Below are positions 1 to 11,900 of a DNA stretch of 64,000 bases, piece by piece (within the stretch, counting starts at the first letter, position 1; the number at the start of each line of letters is the position of its first letter). Source of the stretch: Xiphydria camelus (lineage: Eukaryota; Arthropoda; Insecta; Hymenoptera; Xiphydriidae); assembly GCA_963678675.1 (NCBI GenBank), contig OY783200.1:2616501-2680500 (forward strand), in the 5' to 3' direction. The position numbers and the translations under genes are program-made. The notes beneath the pieces are model-generated. The model made no database searches. It saw only the letters and a list, made by a program, of their open reading frames with translations, and was not told where the DNA came from.

Positions 1-1338
1 CAAATTGATGAATACGCGCATTCTCAAGATTATACACTTTTTAGTAATCGCAAGAAAAATGTCAATCTTTTTTTTTAATGCCTGTAAACTGATTAACTTC
101 ATTTCAACTAAATGGACATAAAACGTGGCAACGTTGCACTGATGACGGACGAAGTAAGTTGGCAGCAAAGTCGGTCAGTACGATTCATCGATTATCGGCC
201 GAGCGCTGTTTTGAGGAGCAGACATAGCCTCTCTCTTTTCCTCGACGAAAGTGTAAACAAAAGTTGCACGTGTCGAGTAAAAGTGAGATAAAAAATTTTG
301 TTTACTTCTCAAGAGCTCAAGAATTTCGATGGGGAGGAAGAAGAGTGTCAAAGCAAACATACGAAAGGAAACTCCCGAATTACGAAATTTCGCGCTCTTG
401 GCTTTCCAGATCTCACCGTGACGTCACTACTCAGCGCTGCCACTTTTCTGCATACGGCCGCCGCATCAAGTGAAAGAATCCTTTTTTTTCTGTCAGTTTT
501 TCGACAATAACGCCAAATTGGCTGGATCAAATTTTCTGTTTTTTTTTTTCTCAAAAATACTTGATATAAAATCCTGTGAAATTAACGAGTTTTTGTCGTA
601 GTTTGTCTTTTTCAAAGTTTCTTTTTTTCGCATTTAAAGGAGTATGCCCATGAGAGGGCCTGTGTTAAAACTTTCATTTTCAAAAATTAATTACGAAAAA
701 ACGGCTGGACCAAATTATCTCAAATTTAAGCACGTCTTATAACACATATCACACGTTTTTACTTAAAAAAAATCAGAGTGATTTATCTAACATGGAAAGG
801 GGCAAATTTTTTGGTCGGAGAATATCGACAGTTTTTCGGGTGGCTTATCGTTGGCGCTGGTCAGCGAGGTGACCTTGAGGCGCGGAGATGCGGAACGATC
901 CAAACGTTTTTCGTACCAAAACGACGACCAACGGACCGTGAGAAATGTATGATACTCGAAATAAAAATGCAGTCCGTCCCCCGCGCGCACCGCGTCGGAA
1001 TACCCGTGGAGCCGAGGGCGTCGGGACGCTCCCATACACTCCCCGAGCGTCGTCCACTTCATCCCAACGCTACATTATGCCAGTCATCCCCCCTCCGCGT
1101 ACTCGACAGCGTTACAATGCGGCTGCAGTTCGGGGGACGCGCTTTCTCGTTGAAGCAATTTTTTCTCACAATGTCCGGCACGTGGGAGCATTCCGATCGG
1201 TTGATTTATGGGAATGCGCCTGCGTTTCGGCGAACCCCGAGCTTTGCAACCTGACTGTTCGAAATGTTAGCGCGTCCAATTTGTAAGATTCACATCGGCT
1301 TTTGTTTGTCGTGGCTGGACTCGACGACGTTTTCTGTT
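1..1338. other. Intergenic, no gene recognised
   Basis: The stretch is AT-rich with homopolymer T/A runs. Short open frames exist on both strands, the longest across 778-1254, but none has convincing coding character or splice context. The part from about 860 to 1260 is richer in GC than its surroundings and could be regulatory. I see nothing more specific. Confidence 0.5.
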
Positions 1339-1613
1339 TATAATTCGACGCTCGCAAATAAGAACATCTCGTATCTCAATAACGACAGTTTCTCAGAAAG
1401 TAGGTTTCAAGTCGATAATATTTATGGCAAATTTTAATATTAACTAGATACGATTAAACTACTTTTTAAAAAAATCCACATATTTGCAAAAATAATGTAG
1501 AAATCACGGTTTCAATCGAAAGAGGAGAATTTCTTATATTGAAAAAAGTGATGTTAACTCATTTTGGTCGAAAATTGAGATACGATGTTCTTATTTGCGA
1601 GCGTCGAATTAAT
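1339..1613. repeat. Inverted-repeat (MITE-like) element
   Basis: Arms of about 40 bp at roughly 1340-1384 and 1572-1612 are near-perfect reverse complements. The outer end reads ATTCGACGCTCGCAAATAAG and the inner part ATACGATGTTCTTATTTG. About 190 bp of AT-rich DNA separates the arms. This is what a short non-autonomous inverted-repeat element looks like. The superfamily is not identifiable from the ends. Confidence 0.65.
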
Positions 1614-2471
1614 GTACGCGTACTTGATTACGGCGAAAGAAATATTTCTATTAAATGCAAAAAAAATTTTCACCCAGTGAGTGCCTTTACCTGTTTTTAC
1701 AAAGAAAAATCGAAGCAGTCGAAGGTCAAAATAGAAAATAATCCGCAGTGAAATTTGTGCGGGTACTCGCGAAAAAATATCTTCATTTAAATTATTTGTA
1801 TTTTCACATATTTAATTCGCAATCTGTTTACCATATGAGAGGCTAAACTTACTCGCCAGGAATGAAACTTCAATCACTATTATTTCAGTATTTATGTACT
1901 TTTGGCCTACATCGATGTAAGACTTTGTTGTACAAAAAATGTAATCTTCGAAAAAAGTATTATACAAATATAAGCCAAAAAAAGCTCATAGGTAACAGCA
2001 ACTGAAATTTCTTTCTTGGAGAGAGTAAGTGTTTAGCCTCGTAATGAATATCACCCGAAGGAAAATAATTATTCTCTCTCTCAAGATTATAAATACGCTT
2101 GTCTCTACGATTTTCTAATGTCATTGAAAACCCAGAGAAACACACTTATGCCGAGCAACGAGTGCGAAAAAAAGATAGGTTTACCGCACGTTGACTCAGT
2201 TGCATTTTTGAATATCGCTTTCCAGCTAAAATAAAGTCGAAAATGAGAAATAAACAAAAATACAAAAGGTAAATATCTTGCCCGAATTTCTCAAACCTGC
2301 GATACAAAAAAAAATTGTGGGAACACCAAATTGCATAGACCTTGCATTTTTTCCCAACATGTCGGTATGTAGGTACATATGTAGGTGCACTCGTCTGATT
2401 GCATCGTGGGTGTGTTGCAATGGCGAACTGCCTGTCGCGTGACGACTTACGTCGAACGCAACCCTAAATGT

Positions 2472-2696
2472 TTCTCTCTCTCTCTCTTTCTCTCTCGCAA
2501 TGACATATCGTGCAATTGCTGAAAGTGTCCGCAAACAAGGTATCGCGCCTCGTATGCAATATGCATGGAGGAGCGGATGGCTTACTGAGAAACACGCATT
2601 AGCATAGGACTTCCCCGCTGTGTGTGTTTCGTTCTGCTTCTTATGCCGCTCGGAAATGACGGAGGGACTGAAGCTGTCGGTGGGAGAGGTCCGCAA

Positions 2697-2733
<37 letters not shown>
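2472..2733. repeat. Paired (CT)n and (GA)n microsatellites
   Basis: A TC/CT run occupies 2472-2496 and a GA run occupies 2697-2733. They lie about 200 bp apart in opposite strand sense, so they could pair into a hairpin. Each is an ordinary simple repeat. Confidence 0.85.
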
Positions 2734-2737
<4 letters not shown>

Positions 2738-2984
2738 GAAAATGTGAGGAGGGTTAGGGCTGCTTCGATTAGATTCGACCTCGAGACGTTGCTCGTTAAG
2801 GTGCTTTCTTAACGACTGCTGCAGTTCGTGCATTTGTAATTAATGTATTCGAAATAATGACAATATTAATCGTGCTGCAGCAATGCAACTCTTTGGCTGT
2901 CTTACGTCTTTTATCGGCTTCTAAGAACAGCCTTACGGAGAGTGTTGCACTGATGACAAAATGAACTGAGTTTGAATGAAATGA

Positions 2985-3540
2985 AAAATAAATTTTCTCC
3001 TTTGAATTTTTTTTATCGACATCTCGGAAACTAAACTGTCGACCATATTTTCTGTTGTATTTTTTTAGACTGATTTCAAGGATAATCAATTTATCGATAA
3101 CATTGCAAAAGAACATCGAGATATCGATGGTTTTTTTGGAAAAATATAATTTTTTCCACGTAAAATCATCGGTATCTTCTGTTTCCTTCGAGATACCGTC
3201 AGTGAATCTAATATTTTTGGAATATGCATGACAAAAATTAATGGGACAGGTTAGTCGAGCGATCGATTCTAAAGATATCGATTTTTCAAAAATCCCTTCA
3301 CATTTTCGTAAGTATCAGAATCTCTCGAATCCTTCACTTAACCATTCCATCTTATCAATTTGTTCACTCTGATTCCAAAAATCATTGATTTACCGAGAAA
3401 ATCTCAATGAATTTAGAGATATCCTTACTTTTCTAAAGAAAAAATCATTTTTTCCTAAAAAAAATCGCCGTTAGTTCACATTTCCTTCAATATATCGATC
3501 TTACAACTGTTCTCAGCTTTGATTCGAAAATTATACATAA
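2985..3540. repeat. Diverged copy of the palindromic ATATCGATG repeat family
   Basis: The segment contains fragments such as GAGATATCGATGGTTTTTTT, a sequence near GTCGAGCGATCGATTCTAAA, and GGAAATATGAGATATC-like pieces. These resemble the units that build the 14786-16392 element. No terminal repeats can be set here. I read it as an old, decayed relative. Confidence 0.5.
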
Positions 3541-3548
3541 CCTACATA

Positions 3549-4055
3549 CAGGGTCTTCAAAAAGTCCCGGTACGGCTGATTGTCTCAGCGAGAAATCATT
3601 TTAGAGAAAAACGTTTAATGCAAAACTTTCAGGAATTTGGAAAATTTTGAATTTTTGAAATCTGATTTCAGATTCGTGATCAGCGACCCAAAAAACCCAC
3701 TCATACCAAATCTGGTTTAAGTTGAATAAGCCATGAAGAATGTTGTCCTTCTAATTCAAGGAAATTTCCCACTGTGCTCCGCTGACGATAAAGGTCACAT
3801 GAAAAAAAATGGTCAAGGACATGTTTGAATGTGAAATTTCCCGCTCTTTTCATTTCCGGTGTCAAAAAATGGGGGTTCGCATTTAAAAAGATCAATGTGA
3901 CCTTGATATGACCCTGAAAGTCATGATCAAGGTCAAATCCAATACGACCATTGGGTAGCCAGGGAAAAATCCTAAAAGTTTTGCAGGAAACATTTTTCTC
4001 AAAAATGACTTCCCGCTGAGATAATCAGCCGTACCGGGACTTTTTGAAGACCCTG
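3549..4055. mobile_element. TA-flanked DNA transposon derivative (MITE, 507 bp)
   Basis: The left end CAGGGTCTTCAAAAAGTCCC at 3549 matches the reverse complement of the right end finishing at 4055. Similarity continues for about 90 bp inward through GGTACGGCTGATT and the region around CTCAGCG. TA dinucleotides flank both ends (3547-3548 and 4056-4057), as expected for Tc1/mariner-type insertion. The interior encodes no transposase. It is a non-autonomous derivative. Confidence 0.8.
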
Positions 4056-4906
4056 TATACTGGGCCCGTGGTTTGACTCCTCCCACCAAAGGTACTCCTA
4101 GCGCCGCGCGCGGACAAGACAAAAAACGTCTTCGATTCGAGGAATCCCCCATCGACGCCCGTGCAAACGAGCCCGCAATCCCATTTCCCAGCTCGCTTTT
4201 CCTGCGACCGCGACGAGAAGAAATTTTTCTGTTCGACTTTCGCGATAAGGGCGACGTCCAATTAAAAATCTGTCGCGCGATACCTACGGCGCGTTGGCCA
4301 CGCGCGCGTATCCGTGCAACCCAGATTGCGCTAATCGGATTTAATCTCCGCCATATACGGGGAACATGCACTCCGGTATTTACGTTAATAATTTTATCAC
4401 GCATGCGACCCCGCGGGACGTGGACTATCGACGCAACTGCCGTGTCTTTGTGTGCGGTTAATTGTAACGGGACTTCTTATTGCATAATTACATCACGAGA
4501 GATCATCAAATGAGTGTTATTGCAATTTTGTACGATCATTGTAATCGATTTTTATAGGTATATTTATGGTAATTTTATTTCTTTCTCTATATTTTATATG
4601 AGCAGGTATCTCATTGGCTATACATATTTGAGTTTCAACCATTGTCAAAAAAAAAAAAACAAATTACCGAACTTCGCCACAGAAATAAGTAACAAGTCGT
4701 AGGGTAGACTGAAGAGAATCGGACCGCAGGGCGAGTCGGATCATATAGATCCATATTTTATAGATATTTTATTAACTCTATTAACTTATCGTAAACGGAT
4801 TACATGAGTATCTTCATTATCCCGTATTATTTAGATAAATATTTCTCTTAATCGAAGGCACATCGATGTTATAATTTTATTATTAATAGAACTAAATATA
4901 CAAGTG

Positions 4907-5103
4907 CACTGGGAAAAAAAAAAAGATTAAAAATTATTCTGTCAAAAGGATAATCTGAGTACGAAAGGTAAAACAGATAAAAAATTATCCTAAAGAAGGT
5001 TAAATTTTAAACCCTGGAAGGATAATTTTTGATCTATTTTACCTTTCGTACTCGGATTATCCTTCTAACACAGAATAATTTTTTATCTTTTTTTTTCTCA
5101 GTG
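4907..5103. mobile_element. CACTG-ended MITE, family A, copy 1
   Basis: The element begins CACTGGGAAAAA and ends TTTTTCTCAGTG. Long inverted arms include GATTAAAAATTATTCTGT and GAGTACGAAAGGTAAAA, so nearly the whole 197 bp folds back. It is flanked by TG on both sides. A second, clearly homologous copy lies at 34129-34327. Confidence 0.85.
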
Positions 5104-5999
5104 TGGTTAGGAATTGGGTGTAACTGGTTAACAACTGGAACACTTACATTTGTATTTCTTCGGAGAGGAATAAAGTAATGTCAGTGACCGCAATGTTCGT
5201 TTTCACAGCAATTTCTGAAATACGGGCTTCAGATCCGATTCGCTTCGGTCTACCCTATGTGAGAACTATCGAGGAACTGACAAAATGTCTTCGCCCCATC
5301 GCGAGATCCATCGAAATCAGAAAATTTTTTTTGGCTGAAAATACTCTCTATGGTATACAAAATGATATGCCGTTAGCTACAAGTCGATATCTAACGTGAA
5401 AGAGCAATTCTTGAAGTGTAGAAACAGAGACGTGCATAAGCGCGCTAATGTTCGCGCGAAACTTTGAACGCGTTTTTCTCAAAACTGCATTTTAAAAACC
5501 GGTGGCCACTCTAGCTCTGTCAATTTTCAATCAATCGTCTTGATTCTTTTTTTATTTTATTCGCTATATGTTTATCTAGCGAAATACGTACGGTTTTTTC
5601 AAAGTATTGATATTTGCATTTTTTATGCCACATCAATTAACGAAATTTAGGGCCAAATATGTATCTTTTTTTCCCCTTTCAAATCGACGCCATTTTGCGA
5701 AAAATGCATATCTTTGAAAACACGGCTACGTATTTCGCTAGCTTTTGAGCCGCGGAAACTAATTCTTTCTCGTTCATTGTGCTCTAACTCAAACCTGGAC
5801 TGAGTTATCGTGCCCACCGCACGATCATCGATTTTCGCAGCGCTCCGGTAAATCGCCTTTAAAGCCGCCATTTTTACAAATAAAAAAAAATACAAATACA
5901 ATTTTTCGCAGTTTAATAGTAGTGCAATACCTCGCTGTACTTTAATTTCGATAAAAACGTTTCAATTCTTCAGAGGCAATTCTTGAAAAACCGTAATTT
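5104..5999. other. Intergenic, nothing recognised
   Basis: AT-rich sequence with only short open frames lacking coding character. No RNA gene, repeat or promoter motif stands out. Confidence 0.45.
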
Positions 6000-6656
6000 T
6001 TGGTGGTGTAACCCCTCAAGTCGGCGCCGTGAAATTCAGACGGCGATTTCGAGCGGCAGTGGCGGCATGCAACAAGTGCCTGAAAGCGGGAGGAGGCCCG
6101 CGCCTATCGCGCGTTAAAAGCGAGAGAGGCTCCTCGGCTTGGCGGAGGGGTGAGGAGGAGGGCCGGGCGACAAACCGAACACGAAACCGTGCCTCGGCTC
6201 GCGAGCAGCGCGACAGCACCCTCTCCTATCGGCCTCGGCTGATCTCGGACAATTTAGTCGTGGAAAAACGGTACGAAACGGATTAAGAGCGATCGAAGCG
6301 CCTTGACTCGGTTCCCCCTCGATCGCCCTCACCCTGACGCGATAAGAGAGAGCGCGCCGATTTGCCTGCTCGCGCCACTTTCGTGTCGCTACACCCGTGC
6401 GCGGTTCTGTTTTTTACAGTTATTTCCCTTTCTTCGCAAGCCTGTGTAACGCGAAACAGTCACACGAGACCGTGGTGCACTGCTGCACTTACCGGCTGAG
6501 TGAGACTGCCGGGGCCACGCGATTTTCCCCTGTGTAATCGGTTCGTGATAAGGCTCGGCGTTGTACTCGATAAGTTAGACTTCGTGTAGAAGCCGTTTGC
6601 CTGATAGCAAGAATGACGTGACGTTTGTCATGTGGTGTGGTGTCTGTTGCGCCCGA
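6000..6656 (+). promoter_or_regulatory. GC-rich CpG-containing block, probable promoter/5' leader of the downstream gene
   Basis: This block is much richer in GC and CpG than its AT-rich surroundings. It lies immediately upstream of the tandem array and about 2 kb upstream of the long open frame of the uncharacterised gene. Frames on both strands are open simply because the block is GC-rich, and none looks coding. I infer a promoter or first non-coding exon from position and composition only; the transcription start is not defined. Confidence 0.4.
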
Positions 6657-7812
6657 GATTGCATTGGAACTATGTGCTTAGGGTATTCTGGGGAAATTAG
6701 TGATTCCGAGTTGGAAGACTTGAAAAAGTTGGGAAAGTCTAGTTTTGAATTTTACTGTAGCGACTGTGAATATTAGTGTTCCTTGCGTCGATGTGCAGTG
6801 AAGAGAGAATTGTCGCGTCTAAGATTGCATTGGAACTATGTGCTTAGGGTATTCTGGGGAAATGAGTGATTTCGTGTTGGAAGATTTGAAAAAGTTGGGA
6901 AAAAGTCTATAGTTTTGAATTTTACTGTAGCGACTGTGAATATTAGTGTTCCTTGCGTCGATGTGCAGTGAAAAGAGAATTATCGCGCCCAAGATTGCAT
7001 TGGAACTATGTGCTTAGGGTATTCTGGGGAAATTAGTGATTTCGTGTTGGAAGATTTGAAGAAGTTGGGAAAAAGTCTACAGTTTTGAATTTTACTGTAG
7101 CGACTGTGAATATTAGTGTTACTTGTGTCGATGTGCAGTGAAAAGAGAATTGTCGCGTCTAAGATTGCGTTGAAACTATGTGCTTAGGGTATTCTGGGGA
7201 AATGAGTGATTTCGTGTTGGAAGATTTGAAAAAGTTGGGAAAAAGTCTACAGTTTTGAATTTTACTGTAGCGACTGTGAATATTAGTGTTCCTTGTGTCG
7301 ATGTGCAGTGAAAAGAGAATTGTCGCGTCTAAGATTGCGTTGAAACTATGTGCTTACCTAGGGTATTCTGGGGAAATTAGTGATTTCGAATTGGAAGATT
7401 TGAAAAAGTTGGGAAAGTCTAATTTTGAATTTTACTGTAGCCACCGTGAATATTAGTGCTTCTTGCATCGATTTGCAGTGAAAAGAGAATTGTCACGTCT
7501 AAGATTGCATTGGAACTATGTGCTTAGGGTATTCTGGGGAAACTAGTGACTTCGGGCTGGAAGATTTGAAAAAGCTGAGAAAGTCTAGTTTTGAATTTTA
7601 CTGTAGCCACCGTGAATATTAGTATTTCTTGCGTCGATGTGCAGCGAAAAGGGAATTATCGCGCCCAAGATTGCATTGGAACTATGTGCTTAGGGTATTT
7701 TCGGGATGGAAGATTTAAAAAAGCTGAGAAAGTCTAGTTTTGAATTTTACTGTAGCCACCGTGAACATTAGTATTCCTTGCGTCGATGTGTGCAGCGAAA
7801 AGGGAATTATTA
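6657..7812 (+). repeat. Seven-copy tandem array, unit 166-170 bp
   Basis: Unit starts (GATTGC followed by GAACTATGTGCTTAGGG or a near variant) fall at about 6657, 6823, 6993, 7163, 7333, 7503 and 7669. Units are about 90% alike, and the last is truncated by an internal deletion. Each unit carries an ATG opening a short frame. In units 1 (6672-6776) and 6 (7518-7622) it runs 34 codons, whereas middle units carry a 2-nt insertion or other change that ends it early. Each unit also has acceptor-like TTTACTGTAG and GATGTGCAG motifs. The array sits between the GC-rich block and the uncharacterised gene, so it may lie in that gene's leader or first intron. Confidence 0.9.
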
Positions 7813-8575
7813 AAAGGCTGCGCATATTGAGGAAATTCATTGAATTATAATTATGCCGTTAAGGTGGCTACTAGTTGGCAAACTATTCACGACGAGTCTA
7901 GATATACAGCGTCACGCGGTCCGTCGAGGAACGGGACGTCACACAGGGATGTATATTAAATGCCAGGACTAACTAGCCGGGCGACGTGATGAGACATTCC
8001 CTCACGCATCGCTGCCCCTTCTCTGGGGCGCGTCTGACTGCTGGTTCTGGTGGGCGAGAGATTCGCGTCTCGTTATCGATCTGGCGCTGCGAGGTCGAAT
8101 GTTGATATCCGGGGGACGCTCGTTTCCTCCACGTCTTCCGCTATTTTGTGCTGTAAATATTGGCTGGTCTTTATTTTATGGTTATTCGAAAGTCCGTTTA
8201 GAAAGTGAGAGAAATAGGAGTTATTGATGTGGATGCTGGATATTAGAAAATGATAAATAGTTAAACTCTGAGCGTGAACAGTACACTTAAAAAGAAGCCA
8301 CCAGTTACACTTACTTTTCATTGTGCAATCAGCTTTAAGTGCAACGATGACAGATCGTTCTTTGTTGTTTTTCACAAGTCATCCCACCCAGTTCAAAGCT
8401 GCCTGAGATCAGCCACTCGAAATCCTACGAGAAAATCATGCAAGCTACCTTCAATCGTTTTTTCTTTTTTAGTGACATGTAGGTACTCTCCAATATTGTA
8501 GGTATACCTACACTCTGTACAATATTCTCCCATTTTTTTAAAAAAAATACCAGTGAATCACCCGTCAGTCAATAG
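7813..8575 (+). other. Probable leader/intron of the uncharacterised gene
   Basis: No coding frame of note. It contains pyrimidine-rich runs and AG acceptor candidates (for example near 8470 and 8580) that could precede the long exon. Assignment to the gene is positional. Confidence 0.35.
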
Positions 8576-8911
8576 TCATCAGAAAGAGGCCTCATCTCGT
8601 GTCCGTGTCAATGTGCTCCGCGTTACCGGAACTTGTTCGCGCGATCAGCCCAAAGGAAAAACCTCCAGTGTCGAACCTCTCAGCTTCGTCGTCTTCATCG
8701 ACGCATCACCAAGTGTGAAGTGAACCAGGCAGCCTCTCCATCGGTCCAGGACGACCAAACGCGTTTTCTTCTCAGAGATGATCGACCGTTCCTCAAATCC
8801 TCTCGAGCTAACCTCCGAAAGGTCGGAACCCCGAGGAAAGTATGCTGTCCCCCCGACAGCGAGATACACGTCGAGATACTGTCGCATCCTCCGGCGCGAC
8901 TATCCAAGAGC

Positions 8912-11900
8912 ATGACGACGAATCGCGTTAATTTCGACGCGTCGCGGTTCGATGATCGGAATAGCGATGGTCCCGGCAGTCTTCAGCTTCGCGATGAAGA
9001 TCCCGGCAGCGTCAAGGGTGTCCTGAAGAGGAGCTACGACGGGCACAACCTTCAGGACCCGCGGGACTCGCAGATCTGCCTGGATCTGAGGAAGAGTTAC
9101 TGTCATCTCGCCAGAAAGAACTTCTCCTGCAGGTGGGACGTCAGTGGTCACGCGCATCCTAGCTTCGTGACGTCTCGTCTCACGGGAAGCGTCAGACGAA
9201 TGAACGGAAGTGCGGAGAATTCTCGATTCACCGGCGAATTCGTTCCGCGTCTCGATGTCAACGGAAGTGAGAGGTTTTATCGGTCGAGCCCTTCGATCGC
9301 GCACAGCCTCAACGATTCCCAGGTGAATTCCCATCCGCAGAGGCAGCGGAGGTCGCCCAGGAAGAAGTCCAAGGCTGCCAAGTCGACTCCGCTCTTCATC
9401 GACAGACTGAAAAGCGACTTCCAGCAATTCCAGTCTTCCGACGTCTTCGTTTCTAAGCCTCGCTCCCGGAGAAATTGGTACCCCGAATTTTCGACGAGGT
9501 ACTTCCGCTCGGAGATCAATGACTCGAAGGATGTCGAGCCTTCGGAGACGCCGAAGAGGAGCTTCTCTATATTTGTTCCGGACAAGCCGAAAGTTTATTC
9601 GATAGGGTTGTCTTCCGGGGCGAGACCCATTGAATTAGACAAGCGCGAAGATATGGTTTCGAGGCTCGACGGGGCTATATGGAACCTGAAGAGGTGCTTG
9701 GAACTCGTGAGGCGGAGGACAATTTCCGAGACCCCGTCGAAGAGTCCTCGAAGTGCTGACGGTGCTTCTTCGTCGATATTGGACGATTCTTGTCGCGATA
9801 AACCTGCCGCGTCAGTTGATACAGGGCCTTCGATGTCATTCGGTGGGTCGAATGAAGATATCGGTCAAAATATCGGATTAATCGGTGAAGATTCTAACGA
9901 AATTAATAGGAGTCCCCGAAGACAGTCTAATTTGTATCGATCCATATGTCAGGATCGCGTTTCCTTGAACCGTAATGAGTCTAAATGTCAATCAGCTGGC
10001 ACTGACGATTTTGATATCCCGGAGAAAAATCATCGCAGAAGAGAGGCTCGTGAGAAGTTGACCATGAAGTCTTCCACGAGGACGGATGACAGACCTAATC
10101 ATGACTCTTTATTCCAAAAGTCGTTTAATGCCAATTTTTACAGCGAAAGTGACGTATGCAATGATAATTTAATTTCGCGAAATGAACAATTCATTCTGGG
10201 GGACAAACTTGAGAAGCCTTCGCAAGTTGTCGAAGAGGCAAAACTGCGCAAGGGAGCGGAACATTTTACATCCACCGAGAAGAGAATTCGGAGGAAGACA
10301 AGGAAGAGCGTCGTCGGTAGATTTATCACGGAAGATATTTCCGGAGGGAAGAATAATCGTGAAAAGCCCAAATCAACTAAATCAAAGCTTCTGCGATCAG
10401 ATTTAGACGATGGCTCCAGTGGGTGTTTCAGTGACTTCGAGGTTGGAGAGTCTAAAAGTGCTGTATTTGCGTCTTTGAAGAGGAAAATGATGAAGATATC
10501 GTTACGGCAAGAGTCTCTTAAAATTACGAGAAGAAATTCGAAACACAAAAGAAATCTAATTTCTTCATCTAAGCAGAGCGATGAAGGAGTTGGAAGTCAC
10601 TCGACAGCTTACAATAGATGTTCCAGAATTCACGAAAAAGTAGGAAAGAATAATCGTTCCTCTAAAATGTGCAAAAAGCATTCCAGAATTTTCCGGGAAA
10701 ACGCTACAATTTTTAGCGACGGCGGCTGTGTTTTCGACGACGAAGAGATCCCACGTAAAAATCGCTCATCGGCCAAATGCCTCACTGTGAAAGAGGTTCT
10801 TTTGGAAGATCGGGAGAAAGTCAATTTCATTCGTTCCGAATCGCTCTCGAAAAAGAGACTCAATGCTTCCTACAGCGGATTGGAAATCTATCGCAAGAAG
10901 AGACTCCCAGAAGGCAAATTAATCGAAACAGAAATTCTAGATGACATCAAAAGAAGAATAGACAGGGACATCGAGAAAACGTCGTCAGATTTTAATTTCG
11001 ATGAAGAAAGAGATTTCATCTCGTCGACTCCCGAGGCGGAGGTCTATACCAGAAGCTTATCCTGCGAACCTGAAGAGGGAGATGAAGTCCGAGACGATTC
11101 GGGTAAAAGCATCAGTACCGTAGAAGACGTCTCGCTGGACGTGGACCAACATTCCAGATCGATCCTCTCTTCCCTGAAGAAATTAGAGGACATCCTCCTC
11201 TTGGAAGATGAAAACTTGAAAGTTACACCATCTTGCGACGTCTTGATCGAAGACGACGAAATCTCCAGTGTAAATCACATCGACTCCAGCTCTTCTTCAA
11301 GACCTTTCTTAAGCGCAGACTCCATTTGTTCACAAACCAGCGGAAATATCTTCTTCGAGGATGAGAGAACTTGCGAAATATTCGAAAGATCGAACAATCG
11401 CGATGAAGGTAATTAAATATCAATTATTTTAATGTGTGCATACAAATTTTTGAAATTTTTAGAAATAATTTAAATCTATTATACCTACATTAATTACTAA
11501 TATATATATATATAATAAAATAAAATTAGATTTTTTTTATTAAATTCAATTTTTGTTTAAAATTTAATTATTTATATTGATATATACATATAAACAAATT
11601 ATAATAAATATAAATTAAAAATATAAAATAAAAGTAACATAAAATTTTAATAATTAATTAATCGGTATTAGAATTAGAAATATAAATAAATTTAGTAAAA
11701 ATTGTAATTAATTATAAAATTAATAATTAACAATCAATTAATTATAAAAAATAATAATTAATTCTGAGAGAATCTCTTCGAATGTTCGTCAAGGTGGAAA
11801 CACTATTTCAAGTTCACGAAAGGACCTCGTCAGCTCCTCTTTCGAAGATACACCCTCTTCGGGAAGGAAGACACGCAGGAAACAGGACATTTCCGATGAC

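Noticed and set aside
778..1254. 158-codon plus-strand frame
   Set aside because: Mixed composition, no domain, and an equally open antisense frame; likely chance in a GC-richer patch.
8633..8911. Extending the uncharacterised protein upstream of the ATG at 8912
   Set aside because: The frame is open to 8576 but has no ATG before 8912; an extension needs an upstream exon that I cannot identify.
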